A stretch of DNA of 64,000 nucleotides from Zonotrichia leucophrys gambelii (GCF_028769735.1 NC_088186.1:7719001-7783000); one strand, 5' to 3'. Counted from the stretch's first letter, positions 48,341-61,419 are shown. Translations and numbers: made by a program. Notes: generated by a model from the letters alone, not told the origin.

Positions 48341-50662
48341 AATCCCTGGTCACAGAGGCAGCAGCACCTGCTTGGCTCAGGTGTGCCAGGAGCAGGGCAG
48401 AGCTTTGTGCTGGCAAAGGCTGGGAAATAATAATGAGGAAAAGTCTTCTGTGAGCATGAGCATGGCCCAGGGTGGCCTCTGTGACGTCTGCTTCAGCCTG
48501 ATGCTGCTCAGGTTTTTAATCTCTTTCCCAGAGCCAGAAGGCAGCGATGCAGGGGATTTTTGGCAATTTCTTTCAAGGCTTTTATATTCTGCGGGTTTCA
48601 GGCTTGCGTTCCCCCCTTCCTCCGCCCCTTCCTCCCCTCCTGAAATGAATTGCAGTTAATTTTGGATGTTGTTGAGCCTGGAAACACATCTTTCTTGCCG
48701 CCAGCCCATTAAAAAAATATATTTACAGTTCCATAAAGCAAAGCCAGCTGCCAAGGTAACGTCCTGCTGGCTCCCTCGTGTTCCAGGAGCAGAGTAAGGA
48801 TTTGGAGAGGTTGGGTTTGGATTTGCTTCTGTGAGTACAAGGAAGATTTTAAGCCCAACAGAGAGGTTGTGACCTGTGAAAATCATTCTGTCCTGCCTGG
48901 GGAGGTCTTTTAGGGACCTGGGGTGTTGGGTTCAGGGCCAGGGGATGCTGCTGCAATTCCCTTTCCTTCATCCCTCCATCAATCAGGATGTGGATGCCTC
49001 TGGCTCTGAGCAGGAGGGGGTTACACCTTCCACTGTGATTTTTTTAAGATTTCACCCATTTTCTCAATTTTGTATTGAAGTAGAACCTTTTCCATAGTGT
49101 GACTGTGTGGAAAAACAATTGGCCACAAAGCAGTAATCAAACCCTAGAGGAAAACCTTCATCCATCAAAGGTACCAAGCAAAGTGGTGGTTGGGGTGTTT
49201 GGAGGGCACAGAGGTCTCTGAAACCATGACCTACATCGAGCAGAACAAGGACATAAATTTCCATATATTGGCTGTACATTTGGGCCTTTTTGGGCAACTT
49301 TCCTGCTCTTATTTTACATTTTCTCACTCTCAGGACCTGCAGGTGACAGAGGGGATGGCAAAGCCTGTGTGTTCCCCTGAGAGGTTTTGATTTTCATCAA
49401 TCAACAGAAGGGTTTTTCCATAATTCTTTCTCACATCATCTCCATTTGAAATTTAACTGTGGAGATGCCCTGATCTCTCTGAAATGCTTGGGGCTTTCTC
49501 CTGCTCTTTTTCTATCATTAAGACATGTATAAAGCTAGAAGTTGCTCCAAGTGGATGATACGGGCAGGAAATGGCACATGGGAGTTAAATACTACCCAGT
49601 GGAAGCAGCTGTGGTTCAGATGTTGGCTCCTCAAATCAAGAGGAGCATCCCAGGTGAAGGGAAATAGTAAAACCCACCAACAGAAAGAAGCCCAAACCTG
49701 TGCCCACCCTTTCTGCAGGCTGGGTGGGCACTGGGGCAGAGGCAGGCCCTCCTCAGTCTCCACATGAGGGGGAATTACAAGCTGTATAGATTATTTTAAT
49801 GGCCGTATTACTTCCAACTGTGCCTCCACCATCTGTTCTTCCCCAATTACAGATGCAGAAACCCAGCATGTTTCCCCATTCGGGCTGTAGAGGATGAAAT
49901 ACAAGCCTTGTAAAAGGCTGTATATTCTCCCAACAATGCAGTTGGCACCTGTGAAGTTTTCCTGGTGCTTCTGCCAGCTCGGGATGCTCAGCCTGGTCCC
50001 TCTGCTCTGCATCCCAGCCCAATTCCCTGTCCATGGGGGCAGAGGGAGCTGTTAATAAAAGGGAGAGGCTGTTTTGCTACAAGATTTGTCTAAGCTGTGT
50101 GGGGCAGCTGAATTATTAAGGCTGACCAAGCGTCTCAAGTGCTACAAAACTCGACAAGAACCTCTTACCTCCGGCACAGTGATAAACAGGATTGAGGCAC
50201 GGTGGGAGGGAGGGAATTAAGATAGGACATCAAAGACTGGATTCCATCAAGTAAATCATGCCATTGCTCCAGTAAAAGAGCCCCTAAATGTTTTATTAGG
50301 GATTTTCAACAACTACCAAAATTAAGATGGAAGGGATGAATTATTAAAACATAGATTAACTAAAGCAGCTGCTGAATTAAACATGAAAGGTGCGTGTCGG
50401 GAGGAGCACAGCCACTGTGTGCTGCTGCAGGCGCCTCAGTGCTTCAGCCAGGAGTGCTGGAAGGGTTTGCAGAGGGTGAGTGGCAGTGCTGGGGGCATGG
50501 AGAGCCACAGGCTGCTCTGCCAGGTCAGGACTGCAGTGCCAGGGCATGGAGAGATGGCTACAGGGTCAGCACAGCAGGATGCCAGGTGCTGCAGAGGCAA
50601 CAAAGGAGGGGGATGCAGGGTGAAGGTGTGCATGGGGCAGCCAAGGAAATTATGCTGGTCCT

Positions 50663-51035
50663 TGTAGCCTGAAAAATCCTTTCTTTAGGATTTTTCCTCC
50701 TGAGAAGCTGAGAGGCCTCGGGAACAAAATGTGAACAATGATTATCTGCTGCTGTGGAATGCAACAGGTGCCTCTGTGATTGGTCTCATGTGGTTGTTTC
50801 TAATTAATGGCCAATCACAGTCAGCTGGCTTGGACTCTGTCCTAGCCACAAACCTTTGTTATCATTCCATTCTTTTTCTATTCTTAGCCAGCCTTCTGAT
50901 GAAATCCGTTCTTCTATTCTTTTAGTATAGTCTTAATGTAATATATATCATAAAATAATAAATCAAGCCTTCTGAAACATGGAGTCAGATCCTCGTCTCT
51001 TCCCTCATCCTCAGACCCCTGTGAACACCATCAGA
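50663..51035 (+). mobile_element. Solo LTR, group A (copy 5), sense
   Basis: The 373-bp element has a perfect 6-bp duplication GGTCCT (50657-50662, 51036-51041). The start reads TGTAGCCTGAAAAATCC, lacking about 11 bases of the usual TGTCGCAGACATC leader. The rest matches the group and includes aataataaatcaagc-type poly(A)-signal sequence near 50957. The end CACCATCAGA differs by one base from the usual CA end. Confidence 0.9.
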
Positions 51036-53023
51036 GGTCCTCTGTTAAATAATGCAGGGAACTTAAGTGGAAAAAGGAGATTTGCCTGAAGTACTTGAAC
51101 CAGGATCTGAACTCCCTTTTCCTGTGTGAAAATCTGGTTTTACCAACTCAAAACCACCTGTGGCAGGGCAGGGACTGAGAAAATGGGGCTGGGACAGGGA
51201 CTGGGGATTGGCTCAGGGGTTGTGATGGGCACTGGGCAGCTGCTCCTGCAGGTTTGATGTTTATGGCATTGCATAAAGGTAAACAAGAGTTTGTAGGGGC
51301 CAGAGAGCCCCAGGGTGAGTGGGTGAGTGAGGAGGGCTCCTGTGGTCTCAGTGCCCCTGAGACAGGACATGATTTGGGTGGTGCCAACATCTGGGAACAG
51401 CTGGAACAAGGGCTCTGTCCATGCCCCTGCATAATTAGACCACATTGCTCTGCCCCTGGTTTGCTTCCTGTGCTACACCTCTCCCACCTGTTAAAAATAG
51501 AAGCAGTCTCTTAAACTCTTCCTAAAGCAGTGTGATCCCAGTTTGGTGTTTCTGTGCCCTCTCAGTACAACCTGCTCTGACATTCCCCATGCCAGGATAT
51601 GGCAGCCTGTGCAAGTAAAGCAAGGAGAGAAGAGGAGGTGAAGAGATGCTGTGTCACTGTAGGACATGAAACAACACAAGCACACACCACTGTTCTCAAG
51701 GTGAAGAAAAGGGGAAGTTTATTTTCTGACTCCAGCATTTATAGTTTTCCAAAAGTGGCAGTGGATTGGAGGGTGACAGTGACACCTCTCCAATGACACT
51801 GGACACACCAACAGTCCATCAAATTTCTCCTCCTCCATAAAAGAATGCAAAACATTAAGTTATTTACAGAAAGTGTGTGAAAAAATTTGCTACAAGAATG
51901 GAAACATCAGAAGGCTTAGAAAATCTTAAAAAATCAGGGCAACAATGCTGCTGTCTGTGGTTGGTGGGAGCATTGTGGGAGCATCATCTCCAAGTGCAAA
52001 GTGCAAAATGTGGTGGAAATTTCTGTTTGTTCCCTCTCTCTTTCTTCTTCCCCAAGATGTTCAAAGCTCTTACTTGGAAGTCTCCAGTCAAACCTCTGAG
52101 TGCCAGCAGCAGTGAAGCCACTGGGAGCAATTGACAGTGTCTGCAGCAGCACTGCTGTAAGGGGCACTGATGGAACGAGTGGAGGCTTCATTCATAACAA
52201 TAATAAACCGCTATTTTGCGGTTTTACGCCGCTTTTAATCTTCCCAACTCAAAGGAACATTAATTACCTGTGTGGCACAGTGGGAGGCAGGTAGCTGCTG
52301 TTGTCCCTGTTTTACAGATGAGGAGGCTGCAGCACTGGCACACTCTGCAGCCTGCCCACTGTCAGACAGTGTTTCACCCTCTGGGGCTGCAGAGGATCCC
52401 AAATGCCAGCTCCTGCTCGGAGCTTTATTCTTGGGAATGCTCTCCTGTGGCAGGACAGGCCCTCAGGAGCTCTGATGTCATTGGCATTTCTTTACACCCA
52501 GTTTGGTTTTGGATAGATGGAGGTGAATATTGCTGAAGTTAAATGAGAATCTTCTAATATGAATTAGTGCAAATGCCAAAAGCAAGTTCCTTGCCCTCAG
52601 GCCAGTGACCAGGCAGTGCTCCAGTTCTGCAGTGCTCCTTCCATTGGGAGAAAAACTTGGAGAAACATGTAAAGCTCAGTCTGTGCTATGATCCCCTTTG
52701 CTATGAAGTTTGTTTGGATGAAATTGCAAAAATAAAACCACTGGCTGTTTTCCTGCTCAGAAATCCCCAGGTTTGCCTCTCCAGTGAGTTCTGCCTCCAA
52801 AAACCTCCAGCTTGTCTTGTTTCCCAAGAGTCACATTTGCAGAGGTTTGCTTCTGCCACTGCTTATTGGCTGAAAAATCAATGTTTTGGCCCTTATGTGT
52901 GTAGTCCAAGGGGAGTTTTGGCTTGTATTTGGGTGAGGCTCTGGGTGATGCTCGCCTCTCCTCACAGGGCTCTGGGCTGGCATTGCTCTCTCGCTGCTGT
53001 GGTGTGAAGTGAGTCAGGCTGAG

Positions 53024-53595
53024 TGTCAGGAGCCAGGACCCTTGCCAGGGGGGGCTCAGAGACCTTGACACAAACCCACAAACCTGTGGGTTTGGTTATG
53101 ACCCATGGAGCAAATTACCAACATTGTATGAGGATCAGCAAGCCACAACAGTTTAAGTACAATATTAGTGAAGTTATCACGAGGTGGAAAAGTAGATTTT
53201 GGGGTTTCTAGAATGGGGATTCAGGGTGCAAGATGGAGGGATCTGGGCATGTCCAGCCTTTCTCCTTCTTCTTCTTGGCCTCCATCTTCTGTTGTGCTGT
53301 TGGCACTTTTGGATTGATTTAGAGTAGAAGCTCACTGTGTAACACAGGTGATGGGTATTGGAAAGTAATTGTAAACATTGTACACGTAGTTTTTAGTATA
53401 AAGACATAACCCTGCCCTGGGGGCAGGCAGAGAGCCTGGAACTGTCCTGCTGGATGGACCTCGGCAGGGCAGGAGAAAAAGTTTCATAGATAAGATACAA
53501 TAGATGAGCTCTGAATCCTTCTTCAAGTGCTGGGCTGGGAAAAAAGACTTTCCAACTTTTCTCAGGGTCACTCTGACCAGCTAAAGACCCCGAGA
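53024..53595 (+). mobile_element. Solo LTR, group C (copy 4), sense
   Basis: The 572-bp element starts TGTCAGGAGCCAGGACCC and ends GACCCCGAGA. A perfect 6-bp duplication GCTGAG flanks it (53018-53023, 53596-53601). This copy defines the group C ends: the antisense copies begin TCTC or TCTA and end in GACA. It carries ggggctcagagaccttgaca and ggaaagtaattgtaaacatt. Confidence 0.88.
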
Positions 53596-53854
53596 GCTGA
53601 GGGATGAGCAGTGGGGTTCATCCTGCCATGTGTTCATCCTGCCATGGACACTGGGGAGGGGATCAGCCCTGCCTTGCTCCCTGCCCACTCTGAGAGCCCT
53701 CCTGATGCTCACAGTCCCCTCTCTGCCTGCAGGCTGCCCTGTACTCTGGGGGATGCTCCTGGACCTTCACCCATTGCTCTCTGGTGGCTTGCAGGGTTTG
53801 GGGTGGGACCATGGAAGGCCATGTGTCTGTGTGGCTGTTTCTGATTCTTCTAAA

Positions 53855-54022
53855 GGAAGCAAATTATATTTTGGGCATCCTCCTCAGCCCCTCGAGGCAG
53901 ACCTTGGATTAGCATGGAGGCTTTTCCATTTTGTCTTCTTAATTATGACAGACACTGAAATAAAGGTGGTGAGGGAAGTGTTATGTGCAGGAGAAGGAGG
54001 GTGGTCCTGCAGTGTGCAAACA
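53855..54022. repeat. Dispersed duplication, copy 1 (~170 bp)
   Basis: From aaaggaagcaaattatattt through ttagcatggaggcttttcca, gacagacactgaaataaagg and tgcaggagaaggagggtggt, this sequence recurs at 56460-56630 with scattered changes. Sequence beyond both edges differs. Confidence 0.85.
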
Positions 54023-54636
54023 TGCTCTTGTCTTTCTTTTTTACCCTTCTTTTTAATCTGCTGTCATCAATCTCCTGTTGCTAAATGTGCAGCTGGAGAG
54101 AGGGTTCCTAGGCAAAGTTCCTGCTGATGGATTCTGACAGATCTAATCAGGCAGGGATGGTGACAACCACATCCTACACCGCTGTGAATTGTGGTTCAAA
54201 CCTAATATCCTTCACCATGACACGCTGTGGCAACTGAAAGGAACCTGATGGCTGAGATCTGGCTGGCCTGAGGGGAGGAATGTTCCCATCACATGCACAC
54301 CTGCCTGTGGCTCTCATCACTGCCTGTGGGACTGGCTCCCTATTGCATTCCTTGCAACCTCTGCTACCATGCAGCTCTGCTGCAGGCCTTTCATATCTCT
54401 CCCAGGTGTGTTTTACCTGTCTGATGCTGTGGGTGATCTCAATACCTCACTGCTCCATCTGCCTAGAATCTATTACAAGCAGGTACTGATTTAATGGTGC
54501 TCAGGAGTAGCTTAGAGCACCTCTAGGTCTGTATCCAAGCCAATCCCCAAGGCTGCCTTCTCTAACCATTGGAGATCTACTCTGTGGGGCTCAGGGCATG
54601 GATCAGCTCCTTTTCACTGCCTTAGGGCAGGGGGAT

Positions 54637-55023
54637 TGTCGCAGACATCTTTTTATGAAAATCCTTTCTTAGAATTTTTGCTTCCTGAGAAGCTGAGAGG
54701 CTCCAGGAACAAAATGTAAACAATGGTTATCTGCTGCTGTGGAATGCATCAGGTGGATTTTTGATTGGTCTGTCTTGGATGTTTATAATTAATGGCCAAT
54801 CAAGGCTGAGCTATCTCAGAGTCAGAGACAGCTGCCTTTTGTTATCATTCCATTCCATTCTATTCTTAGCTTAGCTACCCTTCTGAGATGAAACTTTTCC
54901 TTCTTTTCTTCTTAATATAGTTTTAGCGTAATGTATATCATAAAATAATAAATCAAGCCTTCTGAACATAGTCAACATTTTCGTCACTTCCCTCACCTGA
55001 AAGCCCCTGTGAACACTGTCACA
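54637..55023 (+). mobile_element. Solo LTR, group A (copy 6), sense
   Basis: The 387-bp element starts TGTCGCAGACATC and ends ACTGTCACA. A perfect 6-bp duplication GGGGAT flanks it (54631-54636, 55024-55029). It is a full-length group A LTR with AATAAATC near 54945 and the mirrored CCAAT region aatggccaatcaaggc. Confidence 0.92.
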
Positions 55024-56459
55024 GGGGATCACCCACAAATGAGCCAATTTCTCCCTGTGAGTTTGGAGCAGTCAATCCTATGTATCTGTGGATGAGCTGA
55101 ATCCCATGCTTGGCCTCTCAGGGCTGGGGCAGGGTTGGTTTGGGCACTCCAGGACCAGCAGCACTCAGGTCTCAGCCCTGCACTGGCTGTGCACCCACTC
55201 TGGACAAAGCCCCTGGCACCAGCAGATGCTCAGTTGCAGGAATGCAATCCTCTCATCTCATTTCAGGATTTTGGTCTGGGATCATCTGTTTTAAACACAT
55301 CAGACACAGTCCCATGGCACAGTTCCAAGCAGAGCCAGCACAATTCCTGCCTGCCAGTGCTGAGCTCCCAGCTGAACCGCCCTTACATGGGATACAGCCA
55401 TGCCCTGCTTCAGCCTCCCTGCCTTTAACCCTCTCTCCTCCTCAGGCAAATGATGATGTTCCCTGATCCACATCCAGCTCCTCACTCCATTCATCTTGTT
55501 TATTGACCCAAGCAGAAAGTCAATGTTTTCTTCATCTGCCATTTGCTTCAATGGCAGCCAATTTGGTTCATCCAAAAAAAACCTGGGTGCAACAGAGTTT
55601 AGCATCAGATTTAGCATCAAATTTTACTCCTTTTTCTTTTTTTTTTCCTTCCTTTTTTAGATGCTGCTTATTCTTTTTTTCCTGAACACACCTGGCCCTG
55701 GACACAGCTTGGCAGCCTTTGCTGTACGATATGGCTGCAGGCAAGGCTAAAAATGTGCAGCAATTACCCCACGAGCTGCAGAGCCAGGAGGGAGCCTGTG
55801 GGGCAGCTCATTACAGCCAGGGCTCCTGTGGGAGCTGTTTGCTTGGGAAATCTTGGCCCCTGGGGCTTTCATGTGAATTTGGAGCTCTGTCTCTTCCTCA
55901 GAAGTCCAAAACTGGTGCTTTGCAACCATTCCCTGGATCAGAGCTGCCCAGGCTGTGGGATCCTGGCTTGTGCTGGGATGTGGGATGTGATTCATGGCGC
56001 TGCAGATCAGGAAAGGCTCGCTGAAGAGAATTGAAGCAGTGATTTAGGATTTCTGGGGGAAGAAAGTTGGTTTTGGGGAAAGATCTGAGGTAATCTGGGG
56101 AGGTTGGGCAGAGAAAATTTTGTGATAAAACCTGAGGTGATAAATTTTGTGATAAAACCATTTTTAATAGCTGGAAGGATCTGTTTTGGGGGTAAAATCT
56201 AAAGTAATATGCAAGGGACTGAATGAATATTTTGGAAAGAAAATCTGAGGTAATCTGTAAGGACCACAATGAACACTGAGGGAGAGGTGTCTCCCTAGGT
56301 GATGCTGAGGGAATATGAATGTCACTGAGGGAATACGAGTGTCTCTGAGAGGACATTTGTCCCTGGGCTAGTGGCAGGTGTCCCATGTGTCACTGAGGGG
56401 ATTACAGATCACTGAAGCAATGGTCAATTCCCCAGAAATTGAAGCCCTTCTAATGCCTT

Positions 56460-56630
56460 TTAAAGGAAGCAAATTACATTTTGGGCGTCCTCCTCATCTC
56501 CTTGATTAGCATGGAGGCTTTTCCATTTAGTCTTCTCAATTAAGACAGACACTGAAATGAAGATGGTGAGTGCAGTATGATGTGCAGGAGAAGGAGGGAG
56601 GGTGGTCCTGCAGTGAGTGCAGGGCTGAAC
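56460..56630. repeat. Dispersed duplication, copy 2 (~170 bp)
   Basis: Matches 53855-54022 in the same orientation, 2.6 kb away; a group A LTR lies between them. No poly(A) tail or target-site duplication was seen at the edges, so it could be a duplicated segment or an unknown repeat family. Confidence 0.85.
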
Positions 56631-56747
56631 AAGGCTCTGCCCCAAGAGTTTGCAGGGTTGGTCAGTGTGTGGCTGCTCTGAGGTGTGCCCAGGCAGTACC
56701 CACAGCCAGAGGGGCACAGCTTTGCAGGGCAGGCAGAAGAGGAACCC

Positions 56748-57131
56748 TGTGATGGTGTTCACAGGGGTTTTGGAATGAGGGAAGAGACGAGGATCTGACT
56801 CCATGTTTCAGAAGGCTTGATTTATTATTTTATGATATGTATTATATTAAAACTATACTAAATGAATAGAAGAAAGGATTTCATCAGAAGGCCAGCTAAG
56901 AATAGAAAAAGAAAGAATGATAACAGGCTTGTGGCTTGGACAGAGAGTCTGAGCCAGCTGACTGTGATTGGCCGTTAATTACAAACAACCACATGAGACC
57001 AATCACAGATGCACCTGTTGCATTCCACAGCAGCAGATAATCAATGTTTGCATTTTGTTCCTGAGGCCTCCCAGCTTCTCAGGAGGAAAAATCCTAAAGA
57101 AAAGATTTTTCATAAAATGTGTCTGTGGACA
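56748..57131 (-). mobile_element. Solo LTR, group A (copy 7), antisense
   Basis: The 384-bp element starts TGTGATGGTGTTCACAGG and ends GTCTGTGGACA. Flanks gaaccc (56742-56747) and ggaccc (57132-57137) agree at 5 of 6 bases. The internal order is that of group A. Confidence 0.88.
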
Positions 57132-57804
57132 GGACCCTCCTGGCAGTGTGGGTGCAGTTTTAGGCAATAACCAAAGTGATTTTATGAGAGGTGCCCACTG
57201 CACAGGGTGGTCCAGCCCTTCCCCATCACCTGCCCTGGGCCAGCAGTGGAGTCTCTGATTCTGAGCTGAGCTTGCTCAGGGGTCCAAACCATCACAAACT
57301 CCTGTTTTTCTCCAGGGCAGTAAATTCTTTGCTTTGAGGTGCCAACATCTCCAGGGAGGGGTGGGATGGGTGCCTCCCAAAGGCAGCAGCAGATCAGGTT
57401 GCTCCTTACCTCTGGAGACCAAACCCATGGATGTGGTGTCCTCAGAAGGGCTCAGTGGCTTCCAGAACAGAGTGCTGCCTTTGTGACAAACCCATGGAGC
57501 TGCTCCTGGAAGCACCTTGGGAAACCCAGTCTGCTTCAGGTGCCTAGATAAGAGCCAAGCCCTTCTGAAAAACCTGCCCAGACAGATGGAAAACCCAATG
57601 CAAATCTCTCCCCAGGTATAAAATTAATTGGATTCTAACTTCAAAGAGTACTTGTGGAAATGAGCTGTAAATAAGCTGGTTGTGCCTCAGTTCCTCTGTC
57701 TGTGGACATTCATCTGGCTTTTTTTTGAGCCAGTGAGTGTTGCTGATGGAAGGTGCTATATATAGCAGCAAAGCTATGCATATATGGATGCATATGCATA
57801 AATG

Positions 57805-58314
57805 TATCCCTAGTAACTGACCCAGGTGTGTGATGTTTTCTGTAATACAGCTGACAGGTTTGTTTCCCAAAAAAAAAAGCTTCATTTTTGCTTCCTGTGG
57901 GCTCTCACCCCTCTCATTTTGCAGCTGTGTGAAGTTTTCTGACGTGGGCTGCTTGCTCACCCTCTGCCATGGCTGGAAGGTACAATAGTTGGGATCTGGT
58001 GATCCCTGGGATGCAGAGGGGTTGGTGAAGGTCACCCAGATTTGGGGATCTCAGAAGGATGGAGCTTTATGGCCAAGCTTGGTGTTGCTCTGCTGAGCTG
58101 TGGTGCTCAGAGCTGGCTCCTGCAGGGCTGTCCTGCCTGCAGCCAGCATTCCAGAGGGATCTGCATTCCCAGCAGCCATTCCTGCCTGTCTGCTCCCTGG
58201 CACCCAGTTCCCAGCGGATCGATGGGAACATCCGTGAAAAATCAGGACATGGATATCTGATCCAGCAGCCCTGACTGATTCCTAATTATCCCATCTAATT
58301 CTATCAGCATTTCT
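57805..58314. repeat. ~510-bp tandem duplication, copy 1
   Basis: Begins tatccctagtaactgaccca and ends taattctatcagcatttct. It matches 58320-58649 plus 59254-59457. Shared words include aatacagctgacaggtttgt, ccatggctggaaggtacaat, gttgctctgctgagctgtgg and gacatggatatctgatccag. Confidence 0.92.
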
Positions 58315-58319
58315 AATTC

Positions 58320-58649
58320 TATCCCTAGTAACTGACCCAGGTGTGTGATATTTTCCATAATACAGCTGACAGGTTTGTTACCCCCAAAAAAAGCTTCATT
58401 TTTGCTTCCTGTTGGCTCTCACCCCTCTCATTTTGCAGCTGAGTGAACTTCTCTGACGTGGGCAGCTTGCTCACCCTCTGCCATGGCTGGAAGGTACAAT
58501 AGTTGGGATCTGGTGACCCCTGGGATGCAGAGGGGTTGGTGAAGGTCACCCAGGTGTGGGGATCTCAGCAGGATGGAGCTTTATGGCCGAGCTTGGTGTT
58601 GCTCTGCTGAGCTGTGGTGCTCAGAGCTGGCTCCTGCAGGGCTGTCCTG
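58320..58649. repeat. ~510-bp tandem duplication, copy 2, left part
   Basis: Starts tatccctagtaactgaccca 515 bp after copy 1 and follows it until ctgtcctg. There a group C LTR interrupts it, and the copy resumes at 59254. Confidence 0.92.
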
Positions 58650-59247
58650 TCTCAGAGTTTAGCTGTTAATTGCAGGCCTCAGATGTGCAGGATGTGCAAC
58701 TGAAGAACGAGTCTGAGCTCTTCAGTTTTTGGTCTTGTTTATTAATTCTTATCTATAAAATTTTCTTTCTGCCCAGCCGAGATCTGCTCAGCAGGGCAGC
58801 CACAGGCACTCTGTGTTGTCCTTTTATACTACAAACTACCTATAACATATTTACACTTAATTCCCAATACCTATCCCCTGTGTTAGACAGGGCACTTCTA
58901 CTCTAAACCAATCCCATAGTGCCAAGATCACTGCAGAAAATGGAGAACAAGAAGAAGAAGAAGAAGAAGAAGAAGAAGAAAGGCTGGACACGCCCAAGTT
59001 CCTCCATCTTGTCCCCATAACCCCCATACCAAAAATCCTAAAATCTACATTTTCACCTTGTGATAATTTTATTATTACACCATTCAAACCTGTGTGACTT
59101 TCAGGTCTTCATACAAAGCTGGTAACTTGCTCCACGGGACAAAATCAAATCTCCAGGTGCTCTGTGCTGTGTGCCAGGGTCTCTGAGCCCCCCAGCAGGG
59201 TCCTCAGCAGCTCTGGACACCCAGAGGGATGCACTGAGCTCTTGACA
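58650..59247 (-). mobile_element. Solo LTR, group C (copy 2), antisense, inside a duplicated unit
   Basis: The 598-bp element starts TCTCAGAGTTTAGC and ends GCTCTTGACA. A perfect 6-bp duplication GTCCTG flanks it (58644-58649, 59248-59253). It includes an (AAG)n run of about 10 units at 58951-58980. The sequence to its left and right is one continuous unit in the neighbouring copy of the tandem duplication, which proves the insertion. Confidence 0.93.
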
Positions 59248-59253
59248 GTCCTG

Positions 59254-59457
59254 CCTGCAGCCAGCATTCCAATGGGATCTGCATTCCCAGCAGCCATTCC
59301 AGCCTGGCTGCTCCCTGGCACCCTGTTTGTGAGGAGCTCAGAGCTGTCTGTTCCCAGCAGATCGATGGGAACATCTGTGAAAAATCAGGACATGGATATC
59401 TGATCCAGCAGCCCTGGCTGTTTCCTATTTATCCCATCTAATTCTATCAGCGTTTCT
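59254..59457. repeat. ~510-bp tandem duplication, copy 2, right part
   Basis: Continues from cctgcagccagcattccaat to taattctatcagcgtttct. Relative to copy 1 it has an extra piece of about 25 bp (tgtttgtgaggagctcagag and following bases). Confidence 0.9.
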
Positions 59458-60754
59458 GAAGTGCTTATCAGCACCACATCTTGACACTTTATCTGTGTAT
59501 TGGAACCCCCTCCCAGTGGCTGGGCAATGAGAGGGGCTGAGTCTGGGCTGTGGCACCTCCCTCGCCCAGTTTCCCTGCAAAATCAAAATTTTCTTCGTGA
59601 CCCTCATGAATTGCTCCAGAATCAGATCCACAAGAGCCCACTAGAACAAAAAACTTGTCAAAATACCCCAAAAGGGTGTCAAAGAGAAGGAGAACTCCAG
59701 TGAGTTGTTCATGCCTGAGCACAGACAGAAGTCTGAGTGCCAAGCTGGGATTTTCCAGCTTGCCATTGCAAAATGCTTGGGATGACCAGAGCCCCACACT
59801 GGATGTGTCCCGTGGGGCAATGTAGGACATCTCTGCTGCTGTGGAGGGACCGTGGGGCCCAGGAACAGGGGATGGATGCTGTACATGGCCTGGGGTCCTT
59901 CCACCTCCTCTCTTCTCTTTCTGGCCCCACCAGCAAGCAAATTCCCAATTTCTCAGCCAGGGAAGCAGGGTGGAGAGATGGAAACTGGCACAGCCAAGTT
60001 CCTGTTTGGGCTAGAATATATATCTGGCTTAAATGGGAAAATCCTTTAGCTCATGCCTTGGGAATGCTGAACGAGCTGGGGCCTGAAATCTTGGTTTGCT
60101 GATGGCTTGGAAGGGCAAAGCCAGCGGGAGGGTGGCTGGGTGCTCCTGTTTTCTCCAGCATGTGACATCCCACTTTGGAGTGGATACAGGTGGGGTGGTG
60201 AGGAGATGCCCAGAGCTCCTCACAGCAATGAGTTTAATGGCAATTTTGCCATTAATGACACGTTTTTGCCATGTCACGTGGAATCCAGGTGAATCTGTGT
60301 TGTGTTTGAACCTGCCTGGGCAGGGCTGCAATCACTGCCTGGTCCTGGAGAGGCCTGACCCATCTCATGATGTTTTCAGCCTGTAATAATTCAGGGTGAG
60401 AAATCTCAGGCCTTCTGTCTCCCTTTTGCTTGATTGCTTGTTTCTTTCTTCTGAGATTTCTGTTTCTCCCCCCCCAGGCAACACTGTTGCAGAGGATTGA
60501 GGCAGGCATTTTGTGGAGGGCCTTTCTTTTTAGAGGCAAAGAATTGCCTTAATTTGTCCAGCTCAGAAGTGTTTTTGAAAAACTTGCTTTTCGAATTGCT
60601 GCGCACAGCGTGAAGCCTTGTTTGGCTTTAGCCATGAAAGCCAGCAGCAATTTGTCCATCCCTGAGCACAGAGACAGCAGCTGCCCAAAACCACCCAGTT
60701 TGGGGCTGCTGGGGGAGCTGGGAGAATGGGGGAGAGGAATGGAACATACTGGAC

Positions 60755-61419
60755 TGTTGGAGTGTTGGGGAGTGGGATGGTCAGGATGGATGGAGACGAG
60801 AGATCTCTGCAGCCAGGTCGTGGAATTTGGGGTTTATTGCAAAGGGCCTGGGTGCAGGGCCCTGCTGGGAGCTGCCAAACACAGCTCAGAGCAGGAATGA
60901 GAGAAGAGAGGGGGAGAGAGGATGAGAGGGTGAGAGAGTAAAAGGGTAAGAGAGCAAAAGCATAAGAGAGTAAAAGGGATAAGAGAGTAAAAGGGTAAGA
61001 GGGTAAGAGAGTGAGGTTCCCATTACAATACAATAAATCTTCTGTGTTGAATATTCTGATTCTCACTAACCAATCTAGTCCAAGATACAAATCCTACAGC
61101 ATTTACATGCAGCCTATAAGAATCATTACATTACCATACTGTGTTACATTTTAAACCCTACAAACTCCTCTTTGGACCCCTTCTGCCAAGCTGTAGAGTC
61201 TGCTCTGACCCTTGGACCTGTCAGCGAGCACAGATCGCTTTTTGTTTCATCAAAAGGGGATTACCTTCAGCTGGCCACACCATTGTTTTCCAGTTGTTCA
61301 GTAACTGAGGGATCTCAAAGCTTGCTTTCATTTCAATCTTGCTTATAGTTTCCATATTCTCCAAATCTTTTGCCAGACAATCATATTTATAAGGCTTTCC
61401 TGTTTCATCTTCCCCAACA
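60755..61419 (-). mobile_element. Solo LTR, group D (copy 2), antisense
   Basis: The 665-bp element starts TGTTGGAGTGTTGGGG and ends CTTCCCCAACA. A perfect 6-bp duplication CTGGAC flanks it (60749-60754, 61420-61425). The purine tract (about 60895-61015) is longer than in the copy at 24872 and consists of gagagtaaaagggtaa-type repeats. Confidence 0.92.
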
